This document shows, piece by piece, positions 12,490 through 27,324 of a stretch of DNA of 64,000 nt. Position numbers and translations under genes: made by a program. The notes beneath the pieces are model-generated. The model ran no database searches and was not told the DNA's origin. It worked only from the letters and a program-made list of their open reading frames with translations. Position 1 is the first letter of the stretch. The number at the start of each line of letters is the position of its first letter. Location of the stretch: assembly GCA_025602915.1 (NCBI GenBank), contig JAHLJZ010000072.1:52055-116054 (forward strand), written 5' to 3'. Source of the DNA: Paraphysoderma sedebokerense. Taxonomy: Eukaryota; Blastocladiomycota; Physodermatomycetes; Physodermatales; Physodermataceae.

Positions 12490-13410
12490 TTGATAACGAT
12501 TGCATCATAACCAGCGAAATAGCGTTTAACAAAAAGAAATAAGGTTTCCTACGTTCTAACTCGAATGTGACGAAGCGCAATGAATCGATTCTGGTAAAGT
12601 TCAACATTAAAGAACCGTCAATATAATTACTGATATAACTACAGAAATATCAAAAGCTACAAACCATTTTTGATCTCTTTGTATGAAAATTGTGGTCATC
12701 ATGTAGCCATACTAAGACATCACAATATTTTCGGTGTTCACGTGATTTAGTTGCCATGGTGATTACTTAATAGTCTATCTCGTCATCTTTAATTAATAAT
12801 AACCAAAATAGGATTATGGAGGAATAATTAAAATTATTTGCTTGTTTATTTTCTAGCATCCAATCGGTCCTAATCTAATAATGCCGTAACATCAAATGGC
12901 AATCATAGCTACATGATTTACCAATTAACGTGATGAACCATACAGTTCTGCGAGAAGTCGGATAATAGAATGCGCAAAAAAGGCATCAAATTGTCAATGA
13001 GCTCATATTGGGACTTCCATGTTGAAATTTGGCCACCGGCCTCATCATGTCATGCTCTTTTGCCATGTAGTAACCATCTCTTGTGAAACTAAAATTGAAA
13101 ACAGAATCGGTAAAATAATAATCAACCTGAAAATTGATAATATTTCTTTTGATAATGTCGGTTTGTGCAACTTTCACGGGCTTGCATCTCGATCTTGAAG
13201 AAAATTGCGAGGCTTTGCATGTCGCGACGCCAAAGTTTTTGTGCTTGGTTTGGAGGCTACGCGAATAAAGCCGCCGAATGCCACTGATGGATAAAATTTA
13301 TATAAAGAGAATCTAGGCATGCCTGCATTATCTCAAAAAGACAAAAAACCTTTCCTCTACCCTAATTCTGATAAAGATAATACCCCTATAAAATATTAAA
13401 GCATCTAAAA
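12490..13410. other. Intergenic region
   Basis: No convincing coding frame or RNA gene was found between the bL12m start and the small secreted-protein gene. The stretch before 13411 holds a CCTATAAAATA box-like sequence about 25 bases upstream of the ATG, which could act as a core promoter for that gene. Confidence 0.4.
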
Positions 13411-13905
13411 ATGAATTTCGCTCAGCTCCCTCAATTCATTGTCGTCATTCTATTCGCTCTCATTTCAATTTCCAATTCGATCCCAACCGCTACAATCAAT
13501 GAAGTTACAGTAAGATATTTTCTTTGTCGTTTTGCTCTAATTCCGGGAGTTTTATAATGATCTAACCAGCCACTTCTTATTAATAGAAAGCAAACTTGGG
13601 TAATGTAATTGAATCTGGTGTCAACGAAATTGTAGGAAACTCCACACAAATAGTACCGAACCCCGGGGGTATCATTGTCAGGTAACTAAATATTTCTGAA
13701 AGCCGAAATCTCCTTCAAAAACTCAACCGCTATTTTAACTCTTTATCCCATTAGTGTCGGTAACATGGTTAACGGTATCCTCGGATCAATTTTTGGACCA
13801 ATTCCACAACAACCACCACAGCCTGGACAACCTCAGCAACCAATTCCACCTCAACAGCCAGCTCCTGCTCCAGTTCCTGCTCCCGCACAAGTTACCCCAA
13901 TTTAA
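13411..13905 (+). CDS. Small secreted protein with Pro/Gln-rich tail
   Basis: Three exons (13411-13509, 13587-13681, 13755-13905) encode about 114 residues. Residues 1-27 form a signal peptide with a hydrophobic core (FIVVILFALISISNSI). The mature part starts near TATINEV and carries an N-glycosylation site (NST). A glycine-containing middle (NMVNGILGSIFG) follows, and the last 40 residues are an almost pure Pro/Gln/Ala tail (PIPQQPPQPGQPQQPIPP). There is no cysteine in the mature part. No family is recognised. Small size and secretion would fit a cell-wall or effector-like protein, which is inference only. All three exons join in frame with GT-AG borders. Confidence 0.6.
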
Positions 13906-14535
13906 TTCACGATCGCATGGGATGGAATCAATTTGTTTTAATGGTTTTATTCGTTCAGATTTTCTACTCTTAATTTTAGTCGTTTTAGTCGTTCAATTGT
14001 GGGTTGGTGAAAGCAATAATTCAATTAATTTCAAATATATGTTGGGTAGCGATGTAACTGTGAACTATGACGGCTAGGCACGTTTGATGGAGTTGAGCTA
14101 ATAACCAGGAAATAAAGTACATGGCGCGGGATTCGTCAGCATAAACATCTGAATTTTGACCAAAGATTCACACAATTTGAAGCCAATCAAAAAAAATACA
14201 ACCATCAATTATCAATGGCTACGCAATCCAGCCTGATGGGCTTGATCACTCGGATCAATTAATGTGCCCACTCTAAATCGGACCTGCGGATAACCGGGCT
14301 TTGTGTCGCGTCAACCACACTCAACCACCCGAAGGGACTGGACGCCCGTCAAATATCTGTTTAAAATCCGGAACAACCAAATGTAATTCAAATTTCAGAA
14401 AGATATATTCCAGAATACTAAGAATAGAATATCAATTCAGGTTTCATACAGATCTGATAATACATGTCTTCGTTCGGTATCACACTGATATCGCTACAGA
14501 AGTACAAGATGGCCACCATAAAAGCACACATATGA
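13906..14535. other. Intergenic region
   Basis: This is the shared 3' region of the secreted-protein gene (+) and NOT3/5 (-). Open frames here are short and mostly antisense to the last NOT3/5 exons. Nothing else was recognised. Confidence 0.4.
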
Positions 14536-17500
14536 TTACAGTAGTTCTGCATCTTCAAGGAACCGATATTCAAACCTGTTCGAGTCACAGTATAAAAAGC
14601 GTGGGTCAGAGAATTGCTCTCAGAAAGTGAGACAAATTTGGAAAGAAAGTGAAATAAAAGCAAACCTGAACTCAGTCTTCTTCCTCTGACACCATGCTCC
14701 TTCATAGTCAAAATAAATATATGTTCCTTGTTCGTACTCCTCCGTGATAACTTTCGGTTCCTCATGTCGTTGAAACCATGTCAGATACTTCTTGTGAAAC
14801 CTCCAACTCTGTCGCTTCAGCTCCCTCGCTGCAAGATACTGCTGATACGATCCCTGCTGGTAATAGAATATGAAGAATAGAGTATCAAGGTCGAATTTCT
14901 CGTACAAGGTAGGTGTGGCGAATAATGATGGCGGGGTGGAAGGGTAGTACGGAGGGACAAGAACCGGATTGGAAGGTGTATATGACTTCGGTCTATGATT
15001 TGAAATATGTTACATTCAGAAATTACATGAACGCAGTTTGATATGGGTTCTGAATGTGGATTTGCGACATACCGTTCAGCATCTGCATTGTCGGGGGCAC
15101 AATGTAAACTAGTATCCAACATCTGTAGTATGTGCAAGCCATCCTCCGGAGCTCCATTTCCGAAGGCTAAGAAAAGAATAGTTGATGAGCATCAAATTAG
15201 TACCGTAATTAAATAGCTAAGTTGTAATACAAACCTCGGTCACGGGCACCTTCAAACGCCTTCACCAAATCAGCCAGCGAACTTGGCAGCCTTCCTTCTG
15301 AGCTAAATTCACCTTCCTGTCCTTGCGTCTGTTGTCCTTGAATTTGGGGTGTAGATGGAGCTTTATTTAGAGCAGATATATCTGATGGTTGAGTCGGTGT
15401 TTGTAGGAGAGGTGATTTGTCGGATGTAGGCAGTTGAGATTGTTGAGATTGGGATTGAGTAGACGCAGGCTCTGCTTCTTCTTTTGGTTTCGCCTGTCAG
15501 TTGAAAAAGAGAAGAAAGATTTCGGTCAAAACTATAATCTATGAAAACCCATCTAATTGGGAGCGTAGAGGCGCAAAATACCGATTCAGCAGTTTTTCCT
15601 TTTGTCACTCCTTTTACTTTGAGGTTACTTTGTGACCCTTGCTCTGCCGCTGGAGGTGCTTCCGTCGGTATCCTCGAAGATTCATCGAGCGCTTTGGGCG
15701 CTACACTAGGTTTGACTTGTTTCGCCGGTGTGGACGGTGTCTCCGACGGTAGCGGCGGCTGTTTATTGGCACCTGAAAGTTTTAAACAAATACATGGGTT
15801 ATACAACGTATAACAATGCGTTAGTTGTGCACTCAATGAAAAAGAATGAGAAAGAGAAAATAATCAAATTAACCTTTCTTTTTCTCATCCAATGCGGCAG
15901 CTGCGGCTGCAGCGGTCGCGTATTTTATCGTCACTCCAGGTGTATTTATTGTACTTATCGGTTCTGAAGGGGCTTGTGATGGGGTCGAGGGTATGGTTGC
16001 GCGGGCCGGTGGTTTCTGTGGGGTTGCCGGCGGAAGCGCCGATGGTTTGACTGCGATGGTAAGGAAGGTTGTTAAGATATGATCAAGTCGTAACGACGAG
16101 ATATAATAATGATTAACCTTTGATGGGACTTCCGTTCTTCTCCTTTGCGCCTCTAGTTGGAGCAGGAGAAGCTGGTATGACTTCCTCGTTTTCTTTCTCC
16201 TCCTTCTTTTCGTCTTTTGTGACGCGATCTTTCGTAGTTTCCTTCTTCTTTTCTTTCTCTTCATCTTTCTTAGGCTGCAAAAGTTTACACGAAAAAAAGT
16301 AGTTGTTATAATCAGATTACTAACAATATCGCGCGAGTGCAAATTTGCATTACCGTCGCCGGAGGCACTAAAGTTAGAAAGTGTGTAGATTAGACAAAGT
16401 TCCACGTTGTGAGAAAGTACGCAACAAGACATACTGTCTTCCTCCACATGATCACCCATTCCGAAAATATTTTCGGCATCTTCTTCTACACCTAATTCTT
16501 CGTAAATCAGTAAATGCGAATCTTCATATGGATCGTCTTCGTACGTGTCAAGATAGTACTGCAGATTATCTTTCAGGCCTTCCACCTATTCAAAATACAG
16601 GAACAACAATCCATTATTTCTCATGTCAAGACCCAGAGAGCAAGACATTCTGATCTCTACCTGTTCAGTATCTAACATTCCATTCTCCAACATTCTCAGC
16701 ACAATTTCCATTTTGGTTAGATGTGTTTTGTGATTCTCGATACATTTGTTCAATGTCGCCGTCTGCTCGTTATCCTGCTTTGCTGCCCGTCTATTTTTCT
16801 TACCACCGGCATTCATTTGCTCTATCTGCGCTTCCATTCCGTCTATCTGGGTTTGGATGGTATCGATGGTGGTATTAATCCAGTCCGTCACACGTCGTTT
16901 CTTTTCTTCCGCCGGGTCGAGTTTGGCCGCTTGTCCTAAACCTTCTTTGGAGAATGCTTTCGTCTTTAGTTCTTTCTCGATTGCTTTGAAACGTTCCATT
17001 TGCTATAATCAGCGGCAGCAATATGAGTGGACGCAAGAGGAGTGGGGCGATAAACAGAAAGGCAAGTCGAATGTGATGTCAGTAGGAAGGAGATAAAGAT
17101 GTTAGTTCACAACACAATATATCAGAGTAATTGCTTGACAGCATCGATAACAATCATGTATAAAATAAAGACGTTAAAACCCCGCCAAAGTACAAGACTG
17201 AAGTGAACGCCTGCAAGTAAAAATCAAGAGTATCTTCGTAGGAAAATAATTCACAATGTCGGCAAGACCATAGTCTTTTTAGGAATACCAATTCATCGTA
17301 ATAATCACAGATGTAAAGTGTCGAATAACTGTTTTGATAATTCAAACCCGTTGTCGAAAGTGTGCAAGAATCAACCTACCGTTTCTATCAGCTTCCTATT
17401 ATCAATCAGTGTCTGCTTATCTTTTATACTATCGTTTCCCATCCACGTTTTTATTTGATCTCTATGCCTCTGAAGTTTCTTAATCTCCTTTTTAAGATCC

Positions 17501-17839
17501 TGTTCATATTTATCTCGCTGGGCTGGATTATTCGTTCCTCGTAGCTTTTCAAGTATTTCTTCGAATTCCTGGACACCTTCTGTAATCTTTTTCAGTGTCC
17601 GGTCAATTTCCACTATTTCCCGGGTTTATAAATAGTCATACACAATCACATTGAATATTCGTTTTCAAAATAGTATACGGCAGAGTTGAAGTATATGTCG
17701 GATTATGTGGCGACAAGGTACGAGAGCCCGAGCAAAATGAATTCAACAAGACGAAAGGAAAACGTTAGAATCGTGATCATGGTCATATACCAATGTAGAA
17801 ACGACTGATTGCCATACTCTGCAGCTTCCGGTTCGCCAT
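14536..17839 (-). CDS. NOT3: CCR4-NOT transcription/deadenylation complex subunit 3/5
   Basis: NOT3/NOT5 is a scaffold subunit of the CCR4-NOT deadenylase, active in mRNA decay and in sensing slow ribosomes. Twelve exons fit: 17818-17839, 17380-17612, 16661-17002, 16435-16585, 16354-16367, 16118-16274, 15874-16050, 15582-15772, 15235-15493, 15073-15166, 14666-14992 and 14536-14575. They join in frame to about 668 residues. The N-terminal coiled coil is diagnostic: [36 protein letters not shown], then [20 protein letters not shown]. The middle is low-complexity Pro/Ser/Gln/Ala and Lys/Glu sequence. The C-terminus is the NOT box: [48 protein letters not shown], ending [12 protein letters not shown]. 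Exon 5 is only 14 bases and is inferred from frame, so that junction is the least certain. Confidence 0.92.
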
Positions 17840-18004
17840 GGTTGTGTTTTTAAACTTTTATATCTTTTCTTTGTGTATTTTCTCCACTTTGTTGTTGATG
17901 ATGAAGGCCTCGTTTGTTTTGGCTTGAAGTAGGCCACGTGATAGTCACGCTACTTATGCACATATTACACGTGACTTTATGATTACCAGCTCGACGGTCA
18001 GCCT

Positions 18005-21000
18005 TTATTTCTCACTATGGATTCCACGAAAGTATTTTTGTCTCAATTGCAAAAACACAAATCTAAACTGCAACATGACATGTCTCAAACTGAAATACAA
18101 CGCTATCAAAATAAAAACAACCATGATTGACATAATGATAGCAATAGTGGCCGTCCTATGGGTCATGTCTACGAATTGTTCAGAGTAAAACAGCAGTCCC
18201 AACAATAATATTAAAGATGAGCTAAGAAGAGATAAGATTTCTAATGTGTTGTGGCAATCGTGAATGTATGGTGTATACTTCAAATGAAGTTGGAATGTCA
18301 CCAATAGTATAATCAAGGATGATATTAATTGTAGCGCGACGTATCTGTAGCATGCCAACAAAAGTCAGTGATGAATTAGGTTTGAGGTAAATGCTTGACA
18401 AATTCAAATCTATGACATACCTTGTAAAGAACATGCTGCAAGCAACGAGAGACAATTTCTGTAGAATTTGAATGATAATAAAATACTGATGTTCCTTTTT
18501 GAAACTCCTGTCTTGGTCGATAAGAGAAATGGCAGCATTTCTATACTTGGACCATTTCTCGCCTTGCCATCTCTTTTGATGGATCAATAAAAAAATAATG
18601 CAAGAATAAAGAGGAATACCAATAACATATACACTGATAATTAGCCGGATGGCAGATAGAATGAAAGGGTTAGCATATACTGCGAGGCGTTTCATCTTGA
18701 TCACAAATTAACATACATTACGGCCGCAACTCCGATCCCGAGGTCTGCTATCCACCATTCGTCAAAACAAGTTAAGGAAGTATCGGCGTCTACAACGAAT
18801 TAAGAATTATAAGTTTTCGTGCCAGTAATTTAATCGTAACTGAACCGTACCTAAATAATATACCCCGTCGCTCTCTTTTGTGCAATCAAACAACCTGAAA
18901 AACAATAAAGTTAGGAGATAACTGAAATAATTAAAAAAAACCGATTCAATGTGAAACATACGCAAGGGAATATGAAGTAACAGTCATATAAATAAGCGGC
19001 ATGAGGACATTAAATGTTTTAAACACATCCAAAATAGCGTTCTTAGACAACCTGAATTTCCATTGAGGCCTTTTCAAGTTTCCCTTCTTGCCATTGCGAC
19101 GGGTAGCGCGGTAGTGCGTCAGCCGTTTAGTTACATATTGGGCTAATGAATTGAGAAATTTTAAAACTATTACGAGTGCTAATAAAACAATCGGTAGCAA
19201 CAACGCAAATTTCAGTTTGCTACTAAAGTTGATCTTTCCATCGACAAAGAAACATTCGAGAGCGAAAAATTCAATGTTGAGTATAGCAAGGGAAACCATT
19301 TGCCAAACAGTTTGCAATTCCGTGGGCCACTTCAAATCTACAAGACGCAATAGTGCAACGATTTGAAAGAAATTGAGGGTAATGGTCGCAATACCGAAGC
19401 TACTCTCAAAGAATAGAATTTCTCGTTAATCCTTATGACTTGGTGACCATCGATCTCGATGACGAAACTTGAGTACGTTACCCTGGACCTGTGCTAGTTC
19501 TTGCAAGGACATACAATAAAATGGACGCAACTAGCACCCCCACGACTGCCATGAGTACACAAGATGGCGGAAACTGATAGCACGGCACACATTCTTTGTT
19601 CCTTCGGAAATAATTTCGTTCGCATTCTCCACAGCGGACACCAGTATACTCCTTCGAACAAATTTGATTGGGATTACCCGGACACGCAGAGGCCTATAGA
19701 TCAGCCTAAACGGTAAGTATGAATCATTTTCAAAACTCATTAATTAGCAATACAGACCGGAAAGCAAGGCAAATAGATATTTTGGTCCTGGACTCTCCAG
19801 AATCCTATACTTGCATGTGGTGTAAATTGGCCGTCCGCGCTAGTACGCAACTCGTTAGGCGATTCATCTTGACTCCATGGATTAATAAACAAATTTACCT
19901 GCATTCCGCACCCTGAAAGCAACGAGAGCAGATTCGGCCGGTGTTGTTGCTGAAGGTGTTCAAGAAATATGGCACCTTGCAATTGACAACCAAATTGATG
20001 TAACAAGGATCAGAGACTGCACTGTAATTATCCATTGCGACAAAACTGAAGTTTGCATAAGGTGAACTAATTATGATTGGAATTCATTAGCTCCGAAGAT
20101 GCTCGTAGTCGCAACGAAGAAATGCAAATATTTACCTTCCGCCCATATCGTTATCCGAAAAGTAAAGCTTATTAAATGTTAATGTATCACCATTAGATAT
20201 GGGCCTTAATTGGTTGTCATGTAACAGTCCTCGCTTCGGAGCATCGACGATTATGTAGGTAATACTTTGTGGAAATAGTGAAATGAATTGTTGTGAAGAA
20301 AGGAAGATGAAAACAACATCTAACGTACGCATCATTGTTCGGATCAAATGCAGTGAGTGATATATTTGCGTAATCGAATATACCAGTGGTCAATGAATCC
20401 GGTAACTGAATATATGGAGGGCAATCAATTCTCGGCGCCTTGTTAATGGAGTCCACATTGACAACCACAGTAGAAATACTAGAGTTGTATTCTAAATCTA
20501 GGGTGAATACAGATAATTAGTTTAACACTTTTGTATACGTTACGCTATGTTGAAGAGATTGATATACCAGCGCATTGGAAATCAAATGAAACGGTTCCAA
20601 AGAATCCATCTGCTGGTTTTATCCAAATCCTGGAATCTGTGATAACGGTGGTTAAATTAATCGTCAATGGTTCCGACCCATCATTCGAAAAGAAATCGAC
20701 GTATTGATATAGTTGAATGGTGTTATTTTCAGGTAGCCTTGTTATTTTAAAAGTAATATCGGTGATTGCGGAATCGATATCTGTGCAGGTTAGCGTGACT
20801 TGAACAGAATCTCTTTCCGTCGTTGATACGGTACTGTTTCCAGATGCAGGAGGGTCATTGACTGGAGATATTAAGATACTCTGAGTCTTCACAGTAGACT
20901 GCAGATATCCGTCGTCGACGAAGTAATCAAAAGTCACTCGAACAGAGCTTATGTTTGGCGGTGGAACATACTGAACTCGCTTGTAAGGTCTGGGAATAGT

Positions 21001-22196
21001 AAATGGTATATTCCTTGGGGTAATCTGAATTATAGGTGTTGCATTAGGAAAAAATAAATTACCGAACTTTGGTAAGGATGTGATTGTGACCGCAAGGTTC
21101 TCCCAAGGTGTGTCGATATCGTCGGCCTTTAAATTTTGAGAGTACGGCGAATCTTCCAGTACAGTCCATTCGGTAAGAAGAGCAACGAAGGGTGCATCAT
21201 TGACGGCCTCTACTTTTATTCTGATCGCCTGAATAATAGAGACTACTCATGAGGAGATGGGAGTGTTAAGATCAACATGGGAACAGAAGAACAATTTAGT
21301 CCAACAAGGTATCGACATACGTACATGCATTTTGTGCGTCCATGGCTGTAGATACATGCAGCAAAATTAAACAGTAAATTAACGGCCCGTTCCATAGATA
21401 TAATGGTCAATGCACCGACGTACCAAACACTGTGAGTATATCTGTTCCAAACCAGTCTTTTTTGGGACTGTATCGTATTCTCCTTTGTGCATCTACAATT
21501 GCGACACCCATCACACGATTCGCAGGCTGCGCAATAATAGATCCAATGTTGTTTGCGGCAGTTTCATTGAATTGCCACACCGAATTCCCATTCCGGGAGG
21601 TGTCAAGAATGAATACAGACGTATTATCGTTGAGGTCCGGGTCAGATACATTCAAACAGATTGTGATATGCCCCGAATCTTCCGGCATCGATATATTTTG
21701 GGGCAATATAAGTGGTGGTATATTTTGTATTCCAGTTGTAAAGTTAATATTTTCTTGAGAGGTTTCATTCGACCGCGTTACTTGCACCGCGAAAATAGTG
21801 TCGTTGGGAAGTCCTTGGTTCAGAGTACTTCAACGGATAGACAAAGTGTCAATAATTGAACTATAATTTAATATTACTGTGGTACGCAGAATTATAATTG
21901 CCAACTCACCAATTTATGTACTGTATATTGGTAAAAGATGTAATTGATGGCGCAGACTGGCATCCTTGATATGTTGAGTTATCAGGCAGAGAACGGAGAT
22001 TGACAGAGATACCACTACTCAAATTTTCAAGGTTTCTCCCTTCAATTATCAAAGTGATATTTGTGCTATTGATGTATTGAACACTTTTTGGGTATGTCGC
22101 GAATACATTTGGAGCAAGCGGTTCTCCCTGGGGTAGAAGAAAAGCCGCCAGCATGTAGTATATAACGAGGAAATTGGGAAAGTGCAACAACTGCAT
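18005..22196 (-). CDS. Large receptor-like membrane protein: cadherin-like repeats, Cys-rich stalk, multi-span C-terminus
   Basis: The ATG at 22194-22196 opens a signal peptide (MQLLHFPNFLVIYYMLAAFL). The ectodomain exons include 21910-22196, 21424-21827, about 21325-21345, 20568-21228, 20329-20491 and 20136-20264. The ectodomain contains several cadherin-like or tandem-95-like repeats, marked by AVNDAPF, SPVNDPPAS and the weaker DSINKAPRI, with DxD or DPDLND calcium-type motifs and many N-glycosylation sites. A Cys-rich stalk follows (CSRCFQGAEC, then CPGNPNQICSKEYTGVRCGE and CERNYFRRNKECVPC). At least eight hydrophobic segments follow over 18.0-19.6 kb, for example VVGVLVASILLYVLA, FALLLPIVLLALVIVLKFL and VAAVIVYVIGIPLYSCIIF. 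The arrangement suggests a surface adhesion or sensing protein coupled to a polytopic module of receptor or channel type. Not all of the many short exons were resolved. No established fungal gene name applies. Confidence 0.75.
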
Positions 22197-22596
22197 TGCG
22201 CAAGATAAAAAGTGTAACACGCAACGATAATTTATATTTTTTTAAATAACATTCAGTCCGCATTTTTAATTCCCGTTTTCAATCCATGCTAAAAGACCCA
22301 ACCCCTGGATCAAAAGAATGCCTCAAATGGGCCAATTACCAAGAAATTTTTACAGACATTTATCCGAGGAATTTGTTTGCATAGAATTTTCAGACTATTA
22401 TATTTACGGATTCTCTTGGTTAAATCTTTTCTATTTCATGTTATCTCTAATCTTCTACTTATATAATATTAGAATTAAGCTTGGTCATAAAACTTTTTCC
22501 ATGTGATTTGCACGTGACTAGCATTTCCCGTTGTTCCTGTTCCTTCATTTTTTCTCTTTTCCGAAATTATATCATGGATACAGATTAAAGCGCACA

Positions 22597-24772
<2,176 letters not shown>

Positions 24773-25319
24773 ACGCACGTAATGTGAGTCACATATGCAT
24801 ATGGTATACAAAGTGTTGCACGGGGCGTGCATCGGAACCATGAGTGAGGATTTAAATTTTTAGTTTTGAACTTGATAGAAACCTCGACGATTGCGGTTTT
24901 GTATCAATAGAGTTGAATATTCGCTAACATATCTAAGAAAGTATTTGTAAAGTTTGTATGAAGTTATCCTGTAATTAATAGTAAATTTATACCGAGTCTC
25001 TTTCATGGAAAGTGTTCGGTTATCCACTTTCTTCATTATAATAGATATCTCGTATTGCACTGATATTGTCGCAGACTCGCAGGCGTTACAAGCAATTGAT
25101 AATATGTGCTCTATGTACACTGCAAATTCAATCCCTCATTTCACTGCTAAACCCAGACTTCTTCGTATAAACCATTTCAGAAGAGCATACTGGGACAGCA
25201 ATCACTTTTATTAAAAACAGCCAAAATATCTTTGCTTCGTTTGGTTTTTTCTTACATATGATCTTGTAGTCTTCTCCTCCCTTCGATATAAATACATCAT
25301 ACGCAGCATCCCAGCTGTA

Positions 25320-26281
25320 CTACCTGCTAAAATTCTTTGTCAAACGACCGACCGATTTAGACGGAACTACTGGAGGCGTTTTAGGTTCTGTATAGTCATT
25401 TACGAGCTGGATATCAGCGCATTGAGCTATACATTTATAACATTGTTAATAAATTGCATTTATGTTATACTTGAAGAGATAGAGGATAAACTTACGAAAA
25501 AAATTGGGGGCTACTTTGGCTATTTTAGTTATGTAAGACACAAGTGTTAAATTTGAATCGGCCGGTAATTGATGAAAAAGAAAAGCTTACTTGAATTGGA
25601 GTCCTTTATAGCGTACATATCCACGTATAAAACAAAATCAGTCTGATTGCCTTGCACGTCTGACGGTATCTTCATTGTTCTCTTCATAGCACCATTGCTT
25701 TTAGATAATTCTTCAACTGAAAAACAAAGAAATATGTTGTTGAGCAATTTAATTTCTCGCAAAGATATTCTTGATCTGTATTTAGGTGATGAATACTTAC
25801 AACTACACTTGGGGCCGTTAATGGATTTTCTATTGTCAATGGAATACGTTTGGCGGGTAAAATTATCTGACGACCATGACAACGAAACACCACACGCATT
25901 TGTTATGTTTGCTGAAGATTTGACAGGACTGGAGGAAAATTTTTGTCCTGTGATATCGATAAAGTTCATGTAGACAATATCATTTTCTATGGATTTTGGG
26001 TTAATATTGAAACCTAAAAACAAGTTTGAAGTGGAGAAACTACAAATACTTTTTACTTTACATGTTGACTTTGCCTTGTACTCGTTCACCATACACAGAC
26101 TCCAAGTGTCCCGAAGCGTCGAAGGAACCGGTGTTGGAACTGTACGAATACAATCGGTTTGATTTACTCCATTAATGGTGATCGATTTGAGTTGATATGG
26201 GTATGATTGTTGTGAAATTTGTGCAGTTGTCGAGGATACTAATTGACAAATGTAGATGAATAAAAAAGCGTTTAGAATCAT
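25320..26281 (-). CDS. Secreted Cys-containing protein of unknown function
   Basis: The ATG at 26281 is followed by a clear signal peptide (MILNAFLFIYICQLVSSTTA). The mature part has N-glycosylation sites (NQT, NIT, NFT) and several cysteines spread over about 220 residues, including a CKVKSIC pair and a CSCKYS motif. Introns interrupt at least four places, and the last exon ends at the TAG at 25320-25322, giving KTPPVVPSKSVGRLTKNF near the C-terminus. No domain is recognised. It lies head-to-tail with PMP3 about 700 bases upstream, without an evident link. It may be a cell-surface or extracellular protein, which is inference from the signal peptide alone. Inner exon borders are approximate. 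Confidence 0.55.
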
Positions 26282-26991
26282 AGTTGGACTTGATGGGGAT
26301 ATTGAATGTAGGGAGCCTAAATTTTTAATCAGAAGAAGCAGAGAACAAAGGGCATATTTATATATAACTAATAAGACACAAAAAGCTCTAACTGCAGAGT
26401 TAATTTGGAAAATCCATTATTCCACACTTCAGAAGAATTAAGCTCTAAGTACGCTTGACTCCCGCCTCTTCGGCTCTTCCTTAATTATGCCGAGAGCGCG
26501 CTTGATTCGTTAGCAAAGATTTCCTTGAGCTGATGAATGATTGAAAATCTGAGTTAATTCAATGTTCTTCATTTTATCCGCAGCTACTTCATCCGGGAGA
26601 TATATTGACTCAACTTGTAATGGATTTGTTTTTGTTCCGTCTTCAATTTTGACTAATTTGGTGTCGCTGCATATTTCATGAACCGTCAACGAAGGACATG
26701 GCATGAGTTTCGGATGAATGCCTAATCACAAGATTGTTCATTTTACGATTCCTAAGTTCAGCTCTAAAGATTCTATAGTTTGATTCTTGGTTTAAAATGT
26801 AGAATCTCAAATCTTATCGATTCAAGCAGGGATACCAGTACCTCATTCGTCACAGCTACAATATTTATATCAATGACAACATTTATTTCTTTTGCTGCCA
26901 GAGGCATAATTTGACACTTGATAGAACCTAATCATATACAAGCTAAGTTTGAAATAAGCGCTAACATATATGAACAGACAATGTATCTAAT
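26282..26991. other. Intergenic region with a short unexplained open frame
   Basis: A 64-codon frame at 26510-26704 (-) has no signal peptide and no recognisable domain, and its neighbourhood gives no convincing splice partners. It could be part of an unidentified gene or the 3' flank of PMP3. Nothing else was seen. Confidence 0.3.
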
Positions 26992-27324
26992 TTATTCAGT
27001 GATAATAATGTAAAATGCATGGATAACTCCCGGAATGAAACCTGTACGAAACAAAGAATGCGTTATGAGAATTATGACTTTACATCATACGAAATTAGCA
27101 GAAGAGAATTAATTTCAGGTACAGATACAATACCTAATATAGTGAGAATTACGTTTATCCAAAAGTCCCTGCATCGCCAATAGAAAAGTTAGGTAACATG
27201 CTGGTGAGAGTACTTTACATTAACGGAATCTTTACCTGTTCAATCCAACTTCTAAGAACACTCCCAAAGGAGGTAGAAAAACTGCGGCGATGAATTTGAA
27301 GATATCAGAACAAGTTAATGCCAT
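26992..27324 (-). CDS. PMP3: PMP3/RCI2 family small membrane protein
   Basis: PMP3 (UPF0057, plant RCI2) proteins are tiny two-span plasma-membrane proteins that affect membrane potential and salt tolerance. Three exons (27236-27324, 27134-27168, 26992-27041) give 57 residues, within the usual family range. The protein reads MALTCSDIFKFIAAVFLPPL and GVFLEVGL, then ILTILGFIPGVIHAFYII before the stop. The first helix with PPLGVFLE and the second with LGxIPGxIHAFY are the family signature. The loop between the helices normally contains Gly-Cys-Gly plus an Asp, but here it is shortened to LNRDF, so one or two codons are lost or the exon 2 acceptor is misplaced. Despite its size the match is specific. 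Confidence 0.9.
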
